A stretch of 64,000 bases of DNA from Calliopsis andreniformis (Eukaryota > Arthropoda > Insecta > Hymenoptera > Andrenidae). Of the stretch, positions 24,398-38,139 are shown in pieces. The position numbers were made by a program, and so were the translations under genes. The notes under the pieces were generated by a model. It was given only the letters and a program-made list of their open reading frames with translations, made no database searches and was not told where the DNA came from. Numbering within the stretch: position 1 is the stretch's first letter; each line of letters starts with the position of its first letter. The stretch spans positions 18,207,001-18,271,000 of the forward strand of contig NC_135066.1 of NCBI RefSeq assembly GCF_051401765.1, read 5' to 3'.

Positions 24398-25611
24398 AAG
24401 ACATTTAAAAAATGCAAGAGTATAGCAGAAAATGTCACATATTACTATATTTTTATTATATTTAGAAGGTGAAATAAATTTTTGAATTAGGTTTTATTTC
24501 TTTTAGTTGCATTTATGAAAATATGAATTTACATGGACATCTGCAATCTAGTTATTACTTATAATTAGAAGGTTTTTTACAAGTAAAAACATTTAATAGA
24601 TAATAGTTATATTTCTTTAGGGGTTCGTGATTGAAATTTTCCAACCTTGCATTAATTACAGGTTTTGTGACGATAGAACATCATTGCGTTTAATTCCTTT
24701 TTCCGACGAATATTTTCCCAGGTGTCGATCGATCAGTCGGTTATTTAATTACACTTGCATCGCAAAGCGCGACAAATTGTCCTGTAATCGAGTTTTGTTC
24801 GGTAGTTTCCTATTCGGTTTTTCCTCTCCCCATTGACGCTGATCAGATACTCTTTTGCCAAGTGAAAATTACTGGTTTTGTTGCCTTATACACGGATATA
24901 CATAGTAACTCAAAGATATGAATACATATATAATACCATGTGTCTTCAGAAGTTCGAGTTCCCATTTAAACAACGATCTCAGCAAATTCCAAGTGCTTTC
25001 AGTCTTCCACGCCCCACCCTCACATGTAGACTCAAAGTTTGTTCCAAGTGCTAAAACGCATTCTCGTTGAACAGTACAATGAGTGAAGTAACCCCTAGGC
25101 TAGGTTTATATCTTCCTTTATAATCTTATTAAAATATGCAAAGGTGCTTTCCGATCCCAGACAAGTTTCAAAATTCCCGCCATCTTAACATCCATCACCC
25201 TAAGGGGCATTACACTTCTCCCAGACTGGAAACTTCCACAACATTAACAAATTTCAAATGTCTCCTTTCTTCCAGCTTCCCAGCTCTCAGTCGTGTGCCC
25301 AAGGTCTCCCTCGAACACTGGAACGCACTTTCATCCAGAAGTACAATCATGCATGTCCCTGCCAAAACATGCAAACGGCATTCTTCCGAGAGTTGAAGCT
25401 CTCCATTTAAACAGCGGGGCTAACAAACTCCAATTTCCTGGCTCTCAAATCCAGCGCAGCCGAGTCGAGCCAAAACACGGTCCCGTTTAAGAGTACAATC
25501 AGCGACCTAACTCCCGGCTAAGTAACGTACACGTCCTCCAAACAGTACGTCGTCGTCGTTTCGTTTTCCAGGGGCCTCTAACGAGAGCTGAGCGGGACGC
25601 TTGAAACGACG

Positions 25612-26000
25612 CCGGTGCAACAACGGGGCGCGGTTCAGTGCATATTTCCGTGTACCGTAAAGGTGAAGAAGCGGGTCGTTGGCGGATCGAATTCCGCGCG
25701 TACCAACTCGAACCGCATTCATTTTCAGCGTGTTGCGTTTTGCAGCGCTAGAATTACCGTCGGTGTGCTGCTCCTTTCGGCGAGAAAAATGGCGGGGAGG
25801 GGGACAGGGAGAGTGGGCGAAGAGATAAAAAGGAGGAACGAAGGACGCGGGCAGGGGAAGCCCCGTTGGCTCGATTCTCTGCGGACGCAGCCGCTGCAAC
25901 CGCACTTTTTCGTGTCTACAGGCAATACAGCGGCGGGTACCGTAAAGTTGGAGGAGCAATACGTTCCAGAATCGAATTCCGGACGTGTCTGTACGAGCCA
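25612..26000. repeat. Degenerate direct duplication inside a GC-rich island
   Basis: Two blocks about 270-280 bp apart share GTACCGTAAAG followed some 30 bp later by ATCGAATTCC plus flanking similarity (copies near 25650-25720 and 25925-25990). On the minus strand the open frame shows the repeat as two LYGTR-containing segments, but that frame has no ATG and an in-frame stop just upstream. I regard it as non-coding duplicated sequence. Confidence 0.45.
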
Positions 26001-26310
26001 CGTGAATTTTTCCCTCGGCTCCCGTCGGACATTACGCCCAACGGCTCTTCTCTCGAATAAACAAAAAAGGGGGGACGCATCGCGTCGTACAGTACGTCCG
26101 GTTTTATGGGATACTTCTATACGGAATTTTAAAAAATTTTTTTTATTTCGTCAGTTTTTGATAGTTCAGGACATTCAGCGTTGTTCAAAAACTGTAACAA
26201 TAGAGGAATCATAAGGTTTTACAATGTACAGAGGCACACAAAGGAAAGTTTAAAAGGTAAACGAGATGAAAACAATAATTTCAGAGTTGTGAAATACCTG
26301 TGGTTCAGAG

Positions 26311-26375
26311 CAGAGTTTCTCAACCTCTTTTGGGTCGTGGCTTTCTTTTAAACATTAGCTACCTCTATGGCCCCC
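26311..26375 (+). mobile_element. Possible hAT-type transposon end remnant
   Basis: CAGAGTTTCTCAACCTCTTT followed by TGGGTCGTGG resembles the terminal inverted repeat style of SPIN-like hAT elements (CAG...TTCTCAACCT, then a GGGTCG block), with GGCCCCCC soon after. I did not find a matching opposite end, so this is a fragment at best. Confidence 0.3.
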
Positions 26376-28339
26376 CTCATTCTTTTTTTCTATACCCATT
26401 TTTTTCTTGTCCTCATCTTTATTTTCTTACCAAGAGAGTGGAGGGCAGAGAATGAGGCATGCCATCTTGTCACCTTGGTCTACTAAAGTCTAGAGGGCGA
26501 AGGAGTATGGTAGAATAATTGAGAACATTTTAAATGTGAAGTCAAATATCTACTTATTATGATAGTTACTCTTTATTACTCATATTAACAAATTTTAACT
26601 TTAAATTTTCTTTCTTCTCTCCCAGTGTATACTTATATTATACATTTATTTAAAGTGAGCTGGAATTATAAAGATTTTAATATTAAACCATTCTTTTTAG
26701 TCGTCAGAACCGTAGATTTCAGGGCATGTAAGAGAACCTTCTTGAACCGGATGTACTGTACGTCCGATCGTATTTTGATACTCGTAGTCTGGAGGAGGCC
26801 GTTGACTGCGACACATCGAGTAATTTCGAATGGTTTTGGGTCAGTCGATCGATGGCCCGTTTCATTTATTATTGAAACATAAGCGTCTGTACGTAACCGT
26901 GGTCAATTTTTTACGATTTTTTTATAGGTGAGGAAACGGCGGTTGACCGGAAGCCAGACGACCGGTTACTATTCACGCCGTTGACTTCGAGGGACGCAGT
27001 ATCGAGAACGATCTGCAGCCTTTTATCGAGGAATGACATTATTGTTACATTATTTCTGACTGCGCTATGGCGATTTATGTATTACAAATAAAATGTAATA
27101 TTAATATTATATTAATTCGTGATAAACGAAGTCCTGGGATATCGCATTGCTATGGAATGATCCAGCTTTTTGATTAACTTGGATAGTTTGAATTGTGCTT
27201 GGCTTCACGGATGTTGGCCGTGGAAAATTATCCGCAAGGGATATTGTATGCAAATACTGTTAATAAATTTTATTCGAGGAACTGTACCGTTGGTACGTAC
27301 CGTTAATTAAACTGCACTAATTAATGCAAAATATAGTAAAAATCGGAAATATCCGAACATATGGCAAGGTTTGCAGTATTATTTACATTATTTTTGAGAT
27401 TGGATTAATATAATATCAAGGTTTCAATTGCAGGAAGATAATGAAGAAATACTAAATTGTTTCATGCCACTCAAAATGTTCCTGTCAGGGATAGGTAGAT
27501 ATATGTATAATAGAACAATTTCTGTTACTGAAATTTTGACCGGGGGCTAGAAACTAAATGGAACAAATTAAATAACTCGCTGCAATGCTTCCAAATTGGC
27601 TAGTTCACGTGGAACATCAATTCCAGTCATAAACATTGCAATTGAATAAATATGGAAGCAAAGGTTAGAGAAACTTTTTTCGACAAACCATTAATAAAAA
27701 CATAAATTTTCTTCAAAAAAGAATTTAAAACTTACAACTAAGATCTATTTCCTCATTTTCATTATAAAATTTTGCAATAAATAATACTACTCTATCATGT
27801 TTACGTTTATCGTATAATATGTATCAATTTTCAAAACAATATCATGTTTACCACCTCAATAAACATCACCCATTAGATAATCTGAAAATGTTTATAGTAT
27901 TTTCTGCATTTAGAATATAATATACTTCACGTTAAACATTATTCCAATATATTTCTCGGCTGCTCCCACTTCATTCATATTCAATAACTGAAACCATACA
28001 GACAAAACAAGAACCCCAGAAAATAAATAATTTATTCCATTGGCTTCAAACAGACCATTCTATTAATAACTGGCCAATTCAACCCTTTTCAGCAGCTGCA
28101 TACCTAGAAACTCACTAAATAGGACGATTTCACAATAGAACCCTTCAGTTCATTAAGGTAAGAACGAATCTAAACCTGAAAAAGAACTCCGATAACACTT
28201 AAGAACAAGGAGGACATTTTTTCCAATAATTCGGAGCAGCTCACGATGGAGATCAACCACGGGTCAATTGTAAGCCACGAAAAGTTGGATTGGGTCGATC
28301 GGATCGGATAGGATCGGGATTGTTCGTTTCGCCGGGTGT

Positions 28340-28730
28340 GTTACGCCGTGTCCAGAGGCTCTGGCGTACGTCGACAGGGCCGTAGAATTCTAGAAGGGGG
28401 TCATCATACGAGGTCGGCTCGGCGAACGCACCGAGCCAGGACAGTGTACGAACGTCATTCGGCGCGGACTGAGCGGCGAGAGGCGCGCGCTTACTTACGA
28501 GCGGTTACCCGCGATTTCGAATCGAGCACAACACCGTACGTTTTCTCCACCCCTTTTTCTACTCTACACGGACACCCGCGCTCAGTGTACAAACTCTACA
28601 GCGTATTTATACGTTTAACTCGATATTTCGACAGGACAGTGTAAAAAGTATTGTGCAACCGAACGACCAGCAACACCTGGAGGATTTTAATTGCTGCGCG
28701 TCTCCTCGCGTGTGGATAATTGAAATCGAG
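28340..28730 (+). promoter_or_regulatory. Putative CpG-rich promoter and 5' non-coding exon
   Basis: A GC/CpG-rich stretch in AT-rich surroundings contains an initiator-like TCAGTG near 28584 and ends at a strong donor, GAG|GTGAGTGG (donor G at 28731). No long conserved open frame is present. The next downstream + strand coding exon preceded by an acceptor is the signal-peptide exon of the mosaic receptor (acceptor at 42389), so this could be its non-coding first exon. The link is inference from position and splice signals only. Confidence 0.35.
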
Positions 28731-31700
28731 GTGAGTGGTAATTTTTATCGTCTTTTAATTCTAATCTACACCTACGTTTCTATTTTTCATCGTTTTTCGG
28801 CCGAATTTGAAATGTTTCCTGCGCCCCGAGAGAGACTTCCGGTTTTCGACGTCCACGCGAGTTTTCAGGGAACTTTTTTCGGGCAAGATTTGAGATAGTT
28901 CTGTGATAGTGACATTGTGCTTCTGTCTTTTGAATTGAAGGGGGTGTTTAGTTTTTCATAGTCGATCAAGGGAGTTTTTCTATTTTTTTTCTTTGAAGCA
29001 GTGAAATAGATTGTAGCGTGATATGTGTTCAGAATTTCATGCGTTCGTTGAACCTGCTTTTACGGTTGATCAAAAGGTATCGCGAGAACTGTGCGAATTC
29101 GCGTCCCGGGAGCGGACTGTTTACGAAGTTCATTAAATTTATATTATTCTTGGAGCAGAAGTGCTTTTCATGATGAAGTTCCGCGAATTTGCAAGCGTGC
29201 TGTGATTGAATATTTCGTCGGTGAGAGACGAGCAAATATTTTCATAGAAGAAACAGTTTCTCAACAGATTTTTGGATAGTTGAATTGGAATAATAAAATG
29301 GTTCACAAACATTTGTTCTGTTTCACGAACGCCATTAATTCGTGAAACTTTTGTGTCCATAATACTGGGAAACATTCTGTACATTACCCACGGCAATTAA
29401 AGCGAGCTGTTATCAGGAAGCGAGTGGATAACTTCTTATAACAGAACAATAAAAAACTCTGCAATACTAGGAGAAAATAAATTACCCTCGTACATGCATT
29501 TTTTACCCACTATCTTCATAGAAAGTCTCTGAGGGTTTCTTCTACTCATTTTAAAGTCAACAAAGCACTCACGTAATCATTTCTCATTTGGATTAAAAAT
29601 GCATCTCATGATTTCTCATTTCTTCCTCTTTTGAGACAAAAGCAAGGCTTGCTAAAAAATACGGATGAACCCTCAACATCCCCAAGAACGTATTCCAATC
29701 TCACTGTAATACCCTCCTAAGACCCAAGTAACGAGACCATAACACAGAACTCTGGAATCCTTTCCAGAGTACTCCTTATAAAGCAAAAATGTGAAAACTG
29801 CGTGTAACCAGCTTGCCTCGCGGCGTTCTTTTACATATTCTTTTTTCGATTACAACGATTCAGTGAAAATCACGTGGCAGCAGGTCACTGGTCCGTGACG
29901 AATTCTTTCTGGCATCGGCGTGAAATTGAACGTACGCGTGGCGTAAATCCTTGACGCGCGATGTGCGACGCGAATTTCCCGAGTCAATTAATTCCCGTGA
30001 AATCTGCGAGCGTGGTACGTGCCCAGTTGTGCGTGCACTTTCTAAACCAGCAACGGGAATGCAATTTCTACGCGAGCGTTTTTCCTGTGTCCCTGGTGGG
30101 CATCACGCGTCGGACAGAAGGAGCCAGAAGAATTTGCAACGACGCGTCCCTAGCATCTTCAACTGTGATGTGTCCAGAGTATTAATCATTCGCGCTTTCC
30201 TCGCATTCTCCTCTCGCGCCTCCGTTACGTGTATCTTTTATTAAGATCGCGTTCCGCGAGCCATCGTTTGGTCACGGTCGATGCTGGCCGATGGAAGCCA
30301 GTTTTATTCATTTCAACGAGATACGTTGGTATGTTCACAGTCGGATGATTTTTATTACGTATACCTTCGCTAAAAAGTATGAGGACGTTTGCTTGATTAT
30401 AAAACATATGTCTTTAGAAGATATTACGAAACTGTTAATGTGCTTTATTGAATGTTAAGAATTTCCTTTTCTTGTACATTATAGGACATATTCGATTAAT
30501 AAGATAGTAATATCATCAAGAACAGTAACTAGTATCTATATATTTTGATTTGTATGTTTAATTTCTACTTTTATCACCTTTTGTGTCTCTCGATATGCTG
30601 GCTACTTATTTTTGTATTGTTTCAGATATTTATATAATATGTCTTCCTAGAAGTTTATAAAAGTTCTAGAAACTATCTGGAGATAGAATAAAATACGACT
30701 AAGGCACATCCTATAATTAGGTACATAACAATTTCATGAAGTTAAATAATAAAAGTATTTTTTGATCCATATAGCTAGGGTAATTGATAATTTATATTGC
30801 AAACTGAAACTTTGCTAAAAATGTTACGTGTCCTGATTCTTAATATTTTGTTCAGAGGTGTAGATGGATAGGATTTCTTCTGTGTGTGGAGGGTAGCTAC
30901 CTTTTAGGGTGGAGCTCCCCTTAAAGGTTGACAACACTATTTCGTTGAAGCTAATGCTATGACATGGACTTATTCTCAAAATAACCATATTATTTTGTTA
31001 GTGAATTTCCTCCTTTATTCCATATTTCTGTTTTGTGGAATGCAAATAACACAATAGTGACATATTTTATATATATATATATATCCTTCACATTTTATTA
31101 AAAAACTAGAAATAATATTTCTGCAGTGCATTGATAGTGTTATTGAAACGAATTTTCACAGTCTTCAAGGGGTAAAACCACTTTGTTTATTAATGAGACC
31201 GATAAATGTGCTTTCTGTCTGCAATTAGAGCGTACATAACAAACTCGATGGAAAAGGAGTACAGAAAAATGTAAATCGACTGAAATCACTGCTGGCATTT
31301 TAGCATGCAAAGTGTTTAATTGACCAAGGCCGATTTTACCAGTGAATGTGCTAATATGTACAGAAAGCGCGTTCTGAGCGAAACGATTACGTGCTGATGC
31401 GCAGTAGATGGTAATCTTCATAGGATAGACAATAATCCTCTAACAAATACTACTCATCCATTAAACATTATGTGACTGAACTTCTTTCTCTACTAATTTC
31501 TTATATTCTATTCATTTTCTTCTAATAATATTTCATCTGAAATAATAAAACAGATGCTTGGCATTCCAGGCCTCCTATACAGTACACCGAAACTTTTTCA
31601 ATATTAAATATCTCAGTGTACCAAAAAACTCCAATATACTACAAAAGGGAAACGCTCCCCGAAAGCTTTATTATTTAATCAATGAAGTTTGTTTTAATCA

Positions 31701-33039
31701 AACTCGCATTCACCAAGCCTCACTTGCGCACAAATAGCGCAGTCTGAATCGTACAATTGACATTCATCAGTAGCAGGAACAGTTCTCACAAAGCAACAAG
31801 CTTTCATTCAATTTCTCGCCATACCTTCGCGAACAATGTCGCTGTTTATTTACACTGGACAATTTTCATTAACCGCGGAGCGAGCTTCCACTCCATGGCC
31901 CCGCAGCTTTCGCCAGTGAAAAGCATTTAAAAGCCTGGCAGTCCGTTTGCACGCGAACGTCAGTGACGTAAAGCCTCCCTTTGCATAAAGTTTCGCGTAA
32001 CCGACGAACCTTTTCCATTCGTCGAGTTACATTCTACGTAATTGATATTTAACGCAGCCCCGCGGTGTTTCCCACAAAAGCGTGCTTGGCACGAAATATT
32101 CAACGCGTGTCAGGGGGACGTTCTTTGCGCGAGGCACGGATGTATATTCGATGAATCGAACGGTTGGTAGACATACACCCAGCTCGCCCGTTTCCTTCTA
32201 CGGAGTGCCACAAAGAATTTCCAATAGCGTTTCACGAGGAAAGCGGACTGGGCGCTACGTAGCCGCGACTCTCCTCAAAGAAACCGTTTATCCGCCTTTG
32301 TGTACCCAGCCCCTGATCATTAAAGACGCGGATATGCGTCCTCCGGAAGCTTTTCCTTAGAGATTAGATTCCTCTCGGGGAAAAGTCAATATTCTCGTGC
32401 GCTCAGCTTAATTGCATCAGCGATGGTACCTCAAAAAAAGGAGTAATCCGGAGAGTTTCTGGGAAATTTGATTTTCGAATGATTTCGAATTTCAGAGGGC
32501 TAAAAGTGAGTTTTAGTCGGTTTTAAGATCTTTAATTTGATGGTGTAGGTTTTTGAGGAGTATTTACAGTGATTCTGGATTTAACTTATGAGTTATACGA
32601 TTTTGATACGTTCGAGATTGTGATAATAGTTGGTTTATTTTAGGATTATACAGAATTTGTGAAGAGATATTTAAATTAGATTGCACAGAATCTCGTTATA
32701 ACTATTTTAATTCCTATTAAATATTCTCTTCTTTTACCACGTCTCTATTTTGATATATTTCCGATTTAGCATCTCCCAATTTCGTCCCCTGGAAAACCCT
32801 CTTGTAGGAAGAAATTCCAGGGCTCAAAATCTAGAATCGGAGAATTCCCAGATAAGTAAATACTGCAGATCAACCTGTGTATCGTGATATATTTCGCGTG
32901 CAGTCGATTCCTGCGAATAAAATAAATTTTCTGTAGCCCATGGAAGTACTACTTCCGCCAACCTACCCTAAATACTATACTTCTCATCCACTTTTAGGAT
33001 TCCTACATTTTCCACATCCCTTATGCACAGTATTTACCT

Positions 33040-33600
33040 ACATACTTCAGAAATTCCATCTGGGGGAGAATAAATCCACTACACTCAAATTAATACAAAA
33101 TCATCAAGACGGATAACTTCACCAACCTCAGTTGTTTATAACTCCTTTGCAGGTTCCAAAGTCTCATCAATAGAAAGTATGACTCTACTATACTCAAATT
33201 AATAGAAAATCATCAGAAGAGTCGGGTGGGTTATTTTCACTCAGTTATTTAGAATCCCTTTGCAGTTTCTAAAGTCTCAACGTTAGAAAGTATGACCCTA
33301 TTATATTCAAATTAATAGAAAATCATCAAAAGAGGTGAGTCGAGCATCCTCAGCTACTTAGAATCCTATTTTAGGTTCCAAAGTCCCACGAATAGAAATT
33401 ATGATCCCATTATATTCAAATTAGTAGACAATTAGCAAAAAGGATAGGTTGATTATTCTTACTCAGTTACTTAGAATCCCTTTAGAGGTTCCAAAATTTT
33501 ATCAATAAGAAGTACGCCTTCACTGTACTTAAATTAATAGAAAATCATCAGAAAGGGTGGCTCGAGAATTTCCAGTTATCTATTTAAAATCCCTTTCCAC
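33040..33600. repeat. Tandem repeat, five degenerate copies of about 110 bp
   Basis: The anchor TACTCAAATTAATAGAAAAT (with variants) recurs at 33082, 33191, 33304, 33413 and 33525, giving periods of 109-113 bp. Each copy also contains TTAGAATCCCTTT and GGTTCCAAAGTC-like blocks. No coding potential. Confidence 0.85.
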
Positions 33601-34631
33601 GTCCTCTTTGTACCCCACTCGCCCGTATGGACCATTGTCGAAGGTTTTGCGAAAAGACGGCGGGTCGCGAATTCGCGTCGCAGCTTTTCCTCCCGTTCTC
33701 GTCCCGTTTTCCGTCAGTGGATGCACAATAGCGCGAGGCCGTCGAATAGAAAGCTTCGCGCAGTGCCACGAGCGTTGCGTCATGCAGCTCATAGTCGAAC
33801 AGCCTTGTTTGAGCATCCCTGTCGTTATTATTCCGCTCGTTTTTTCTCTTCTCTTTGTTCGACGACTCGCGCGCTAGATGACAGTCGGAGGATGCTCTTT
33901 TGATGGGAATACAGGCACAATATGAGGATGGGACAGAGGAGCGGGTGTCATTATTAGCGCGTGGAAAACGCGCATTTTCCACGCGGTGTATCCAACTTTC
34001 TACCGAACGTGCCGCCTTAGAAATGATCTAGAACAGCAGATAGCCACGTAGAACGTTTCCGCGTGTAATCCATCGACGGTTGGTCGTGGGAAACGCCGCG
34101 GTATCGGCGCGTTAATCAGATCGGAACATAATCACCCGCGGCGGTTTCTTCGTGGCACCGATTCTCAATTCTCAGTCCGCTGCGTTCGAGCCCTAAGGAC
34201 CTCTCGAACGGAGTTAAGGTGCTTCGTGTTGATTAATTTTGGGGGAGTAGTGCGGGCGACTTCGGGGAGTTGGGGGATGCTTAGATGGCGAAGTAGAATT
34301 TTTCTGTATTTCGAACGCAGGTGAGACTCCAAAGAGGAAGTTCAATCAGCTAAGTGTAAACGATTCCACAGACCAACGCGATTTTCCGCAGCGGCAGCGG
34401 ATCCGCGGCGATTCGCGGCGAATTGAGAAAAAGAAAACAGACATACGAATTGATATTGACGCGGTAAGGATACTGCGAAGAAGTCACTACTGCTATGGAA
34501 AATTCGTATCGATCTGTGGAGGCGTGAATGGTATCATTTTTAATTCGTATAAGAAATTTCAATTTTATGTTAAAGTTAATTAAACTTTAACTTCGTGGAT
34601 TTAAGATAAAGGATATTTAGGAAAAGCGATG

Positions 34632-34748
34632 GAAATTTGAATATTTGAATATTTGAATATTTGAAAGTTTGAAAATTTAAAAATTGGAATATTTGAATAT
34701 TTGAAAGTTTGAAAATTTAAAAATTTGAATATTTGAATATTTGAGAAT
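34632..34748. repeat. 8-bp minisatellite (TTTGAATA)n with higher-order repeat
   Basis: Runs of TTTGAATA are interspersed with TTTGAAAG and TTTGAAAAT. The block of about 45-55 bp ending in GAAAATTTAAAAATT occurs twice, so there is a higher-order unit. Confidence 0.85.
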
Positions 34749-37700
34749 ACGAACATTTCATAATTAAAAAGCTTATAAATTTGTAATTGTATTATCGGAA
34801 CTATCTCCCAAAAATAAGTGGTTGGAACGTCATGTATAACTGTAACTCGTGAAAATTCTAATCATTTCCTGTTACTTCAATTCACAAAACACACATAGGT
34901 ACTCATCTAAAGGAAATTATATAGCATAGAATGGATAATTTAATTCAGAATAGTTAATGCACCTTGTTCATGGGTGGGGAAAATTACCGTTATTTTCCTG
35001 TTTAACTCTCCAGTGATCAAACGAGTGATGGTTATCTAGTATTGATCTCTATTCACTGAAGTGTCTAAACCAGTGATGAATCACGAATCAGTATGCAGTT
35101 TTCAATTAACTTGAAGTGTTATTCAAATTCCAAATATTAGAAAATTCCTTATATACTTTATATCCTTTGGCCAAAAAATTGAAATAGTTTAAGGATTGAA
35201 TAACGCTTAAAGGTACTCGAGGCTCATGTAAAAGAATTTGTAAAGGAATTACTGTCCCATGGGTGTAGGAAATGAACCGAAAAGGGAAAGGGTCAAAGGG
35301 TTCATCCCGCGCGCGGAACCGTCTCGAATGAATACGGATAAACGAGCGTACAGATATTTCTCTATTTTCGGACAAAAATCGCATTTTTCGTCTTCTTTCT
35401 GCTCTGGGGACGTTCCAATTCCGGAACGTCGGCAGATTTTCCCTCGAGAGTCAGACCCCCAAGAACGATTCGTGCTTCGGAAAAATGTTTCGCGATACTT
35501 GTTTCAATACGTTGGGAAAGAGTCGGAGGTCGGAGAACACTGTGGGTTCCTCGTGCAAATGTCCAAGCCGATATTTGATGTAAAAGATTACAAGTTACTA
35601 AAAAGAAAACGTGAAATATTTCATAAATCCAATTACATATAACAAAATATTAAAAAAGCTTTAGGTCTGCATATTACTGTCTACTTTTTAGGTACCTACA
35701 GTTTAAAACTCCAGCTTTTCTAAAATATTTCGTGAAGTATATAGGAGAAGCAAAAACTAATGTTATTAAATGTACCTATGTAAAATCTCCGTTACTTTTC
35801 CGAGGAAAAATGTCTTGCATTTTTCAGGCAGTCTACATTAGATATAAAATGAAGAGCATTAGAGACTGGCCTTCCTAAAATTAAGCGAGATATGGAATTT
35901 TTCTTTCCAAGTACGAACTGTTTAGTTCCAAGGAAGATATACGATCTAATTAATCTTCCCTTAAGTAGCAACATTAATTTCTTCTTGGGTAGGTCACGCT
36001 AAGATCATCTTGACATTTTTAAACCAAAAAGTACTGCAATTATTTCACTGCTATCCTACATCTTGACCTACTAACGTCATCCTCGTTGCAACAATGCTGA
36101 ACCATGTTGCAATTAACGTTAATAGCGTGCGATAACGACTGGATTCGCATTATTAATTCATCGCGGCGTCCCCAAGAAGCCATAAAACGTCTACCACTGC
36201 TTTTGGCTATCGGGTATTGCTACAAACCTCTTAGAGGACAGCTGGAATAACATCGTGAATGCTTTGTATAGAATATACATTATGGTATTATGATTAGATT
36301 GAAGATGTTTATATAGATTCATATTTTTATAAATGCAGCCACGAAAATGGAATCTAAATACAGTGTTGCCTCGATACTTAAAGTCTCGAAATCAAATAGG
36401 AACTTAGAGAATGTGGGAAACTTGAAACTGATTTCTCAGTTTTAGTTTGCCTCTTCAAAAGTAGGATCAAAGGAGTACCAAGTTATTTGAAAGAACAGTT
36501 CCATAAAAACTTGAGTGGACCATATTCCAGAGATTTGTTTCCTTTTCTTCTATCATAATGTGAGAGTACTTTACGTCGGATATTTTGAATATTTTTCACA
36601 TATTACGCGAAAGCTGTAATTCTGTGCGCAGAAATATCCACGGTATAATCATCATCGTACAGAAAATCCAATATACAATTTACTTAGGTCCACTTTCGAA
36701 GAAGTTTCTCATCGAAACGAGTCTCTCTTGAAAATATTTGCCCAGAGAAAGCGAGAAAGTGGATTTTGAAGAAGCTCGAAACTTCTTTCGAAACCAGCGA
36801 TACCATTCGTAAGTTTTTGACGTAGGTTGAGACTAATGGCTGATTCCCGCGCATTTAGAGGTACTACAGAAGCGTCCATTAGTACATGCTCTGTAGTAGG
36901 ACTTTTACAGGGATCCATCAACATTGTGTTCCTCCCCTTAAAAGTTGCACAGTAAATGGACCGCGAGAGTCTCGCGTGACCACGAAACTGCCGTAGAAAT
37001 TAGCGAACATCCAGGGCAGATTTTCCACTCGCAACAGAATGGGCTTTTCATTCGCTGCAATACGAAACCAAACAGAGTTTCAATAACATTTTTTGGCGAG
37101 AAAAATTCTAGTACCTTAATGATCTACGATAGTAAAATAAAAATTCAAAAATTTTGAAATTTCAAGTATTTCAGATATGTCAGATATTTCAAATTCTTTT
37201 TTAGGAAATAAAATCTTTCATATCCCAAAAATAAAATTTTCTACAAAAATAAAATATATAATTTAACAATTCCATTAAGAAAAAACTCATTAATGCCAAT
37301 ACCCTATGTTTTCATTACATACGAACAAAATTTTTATTCAGATATACAGTTTTCCTTTTAATCTGTTAAAATGATAATTTCACGTAATACGACCCAATAC
37401 TTAAAATCCTTTTTATACATCATTTTCTGGTTATGCTCCGAGATTCACGGAATGCAGCGCAGCTAGAGTTTCACGGCGGTGGAGCGTTTTCAGCAGCTGC
37501 CCGAAACCAGAGTAGAAAGTTGTCATGTTCAGAAGGGGTTGAAACGGTGGCTGGCGTGTTTTAAGCGCACGGTGGTATCTTTCTTAATGGCGCACGATAT
37601 CGTGGTCGTGCATATTGCACGGGCCACAGCTTCCGGTATGAGTGGTAATGGTCGTCATTGTCTGGATGGAACAGAGTGCCGGGCAAGTGCTGCACAGTGC

Positions 37701-38139
37701 ACTGAAACGATTGTCTCGCCGCGAAAAAAGCAAAATTCTATGCACCAGCGTTACCTATCACCTATCATACGAATACTTAAAATTATCTGTAGACTCTATA
37801 CTTCATACTTTTTCTAATCTTTAGCTTAATTTCACGTTTAGTGTGAAATATAATTTTTCGCGACCATAAAACCGCTTCGAAGCACTGTAAGCACCTTTTA
37901 AGAGGGTAGTTATAGCTTTCTGGCTTCTTAAGAAAAGTTGTGGCAATTTTTGTACGACTTCCTGTGCGTCAACTGACGAAGGGAGACTTTTTCGACGCGC
38001 AGATCACTGCCGATCTGATCGGCGAACCAAGTCGCTTTCTAGTGAAAGAAAGTCGAGGGGAACAATGTAGGAAGTTGTAAAGTGACGACGTGAAACGGCG
38101 ATCCATAATATGGAGGCTACAGTGGAATATGCGCTACCG

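Larger units (their letters stand above)
21200..28339. other. Non-coding region downstream of the housekeeping cluster
   Basis: No supported gene. The Sec13 promoter must lie at its left edge. AT-rich DNA alternates with GC-rich islands (about 23.65-24.06 and 25.5-26.1 kb). It contains three inverted-repeat elements (22.5, 23.4 and 24.2 kb), a direct duplication at 25.6-26.0 kb and a hAT-like end at 26.3 kb. Open frames in the GC islands have no ATG start or no recognisable content. Confidence 0.6.

Noticed and set aside
24955..25535. Possible ~200-bp degenerate repeat (CATTTAAACA..., AGTACAATCA...GACCTAACTC-type blocks)
   Set aside because: Similarities are patchy and the spacing is irregular (about 265 and 175 bp), so I could not define a unit by eye.
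25507..26001. 164-codon minus-strand open frame in a GC-rich island
   Set aside because: No ATG start, an in-frame stop just upstream, and its length is explained by GC-rich sequence plus an internal duplication.
36709..36924. Minus-strand 71-codon ATG open frame (MLMDPCKSPTTEHVLMDASV...)
   Set aside because: Looks weakly protein-like, but there is no homology, splice signal or context to support it.
37479..37817. 112-codon + strand open frame in a GC-richer patch
   Set aside because: No recognisable domain, the last third is AT-driven, and no flanking splice signals link it to a gene.
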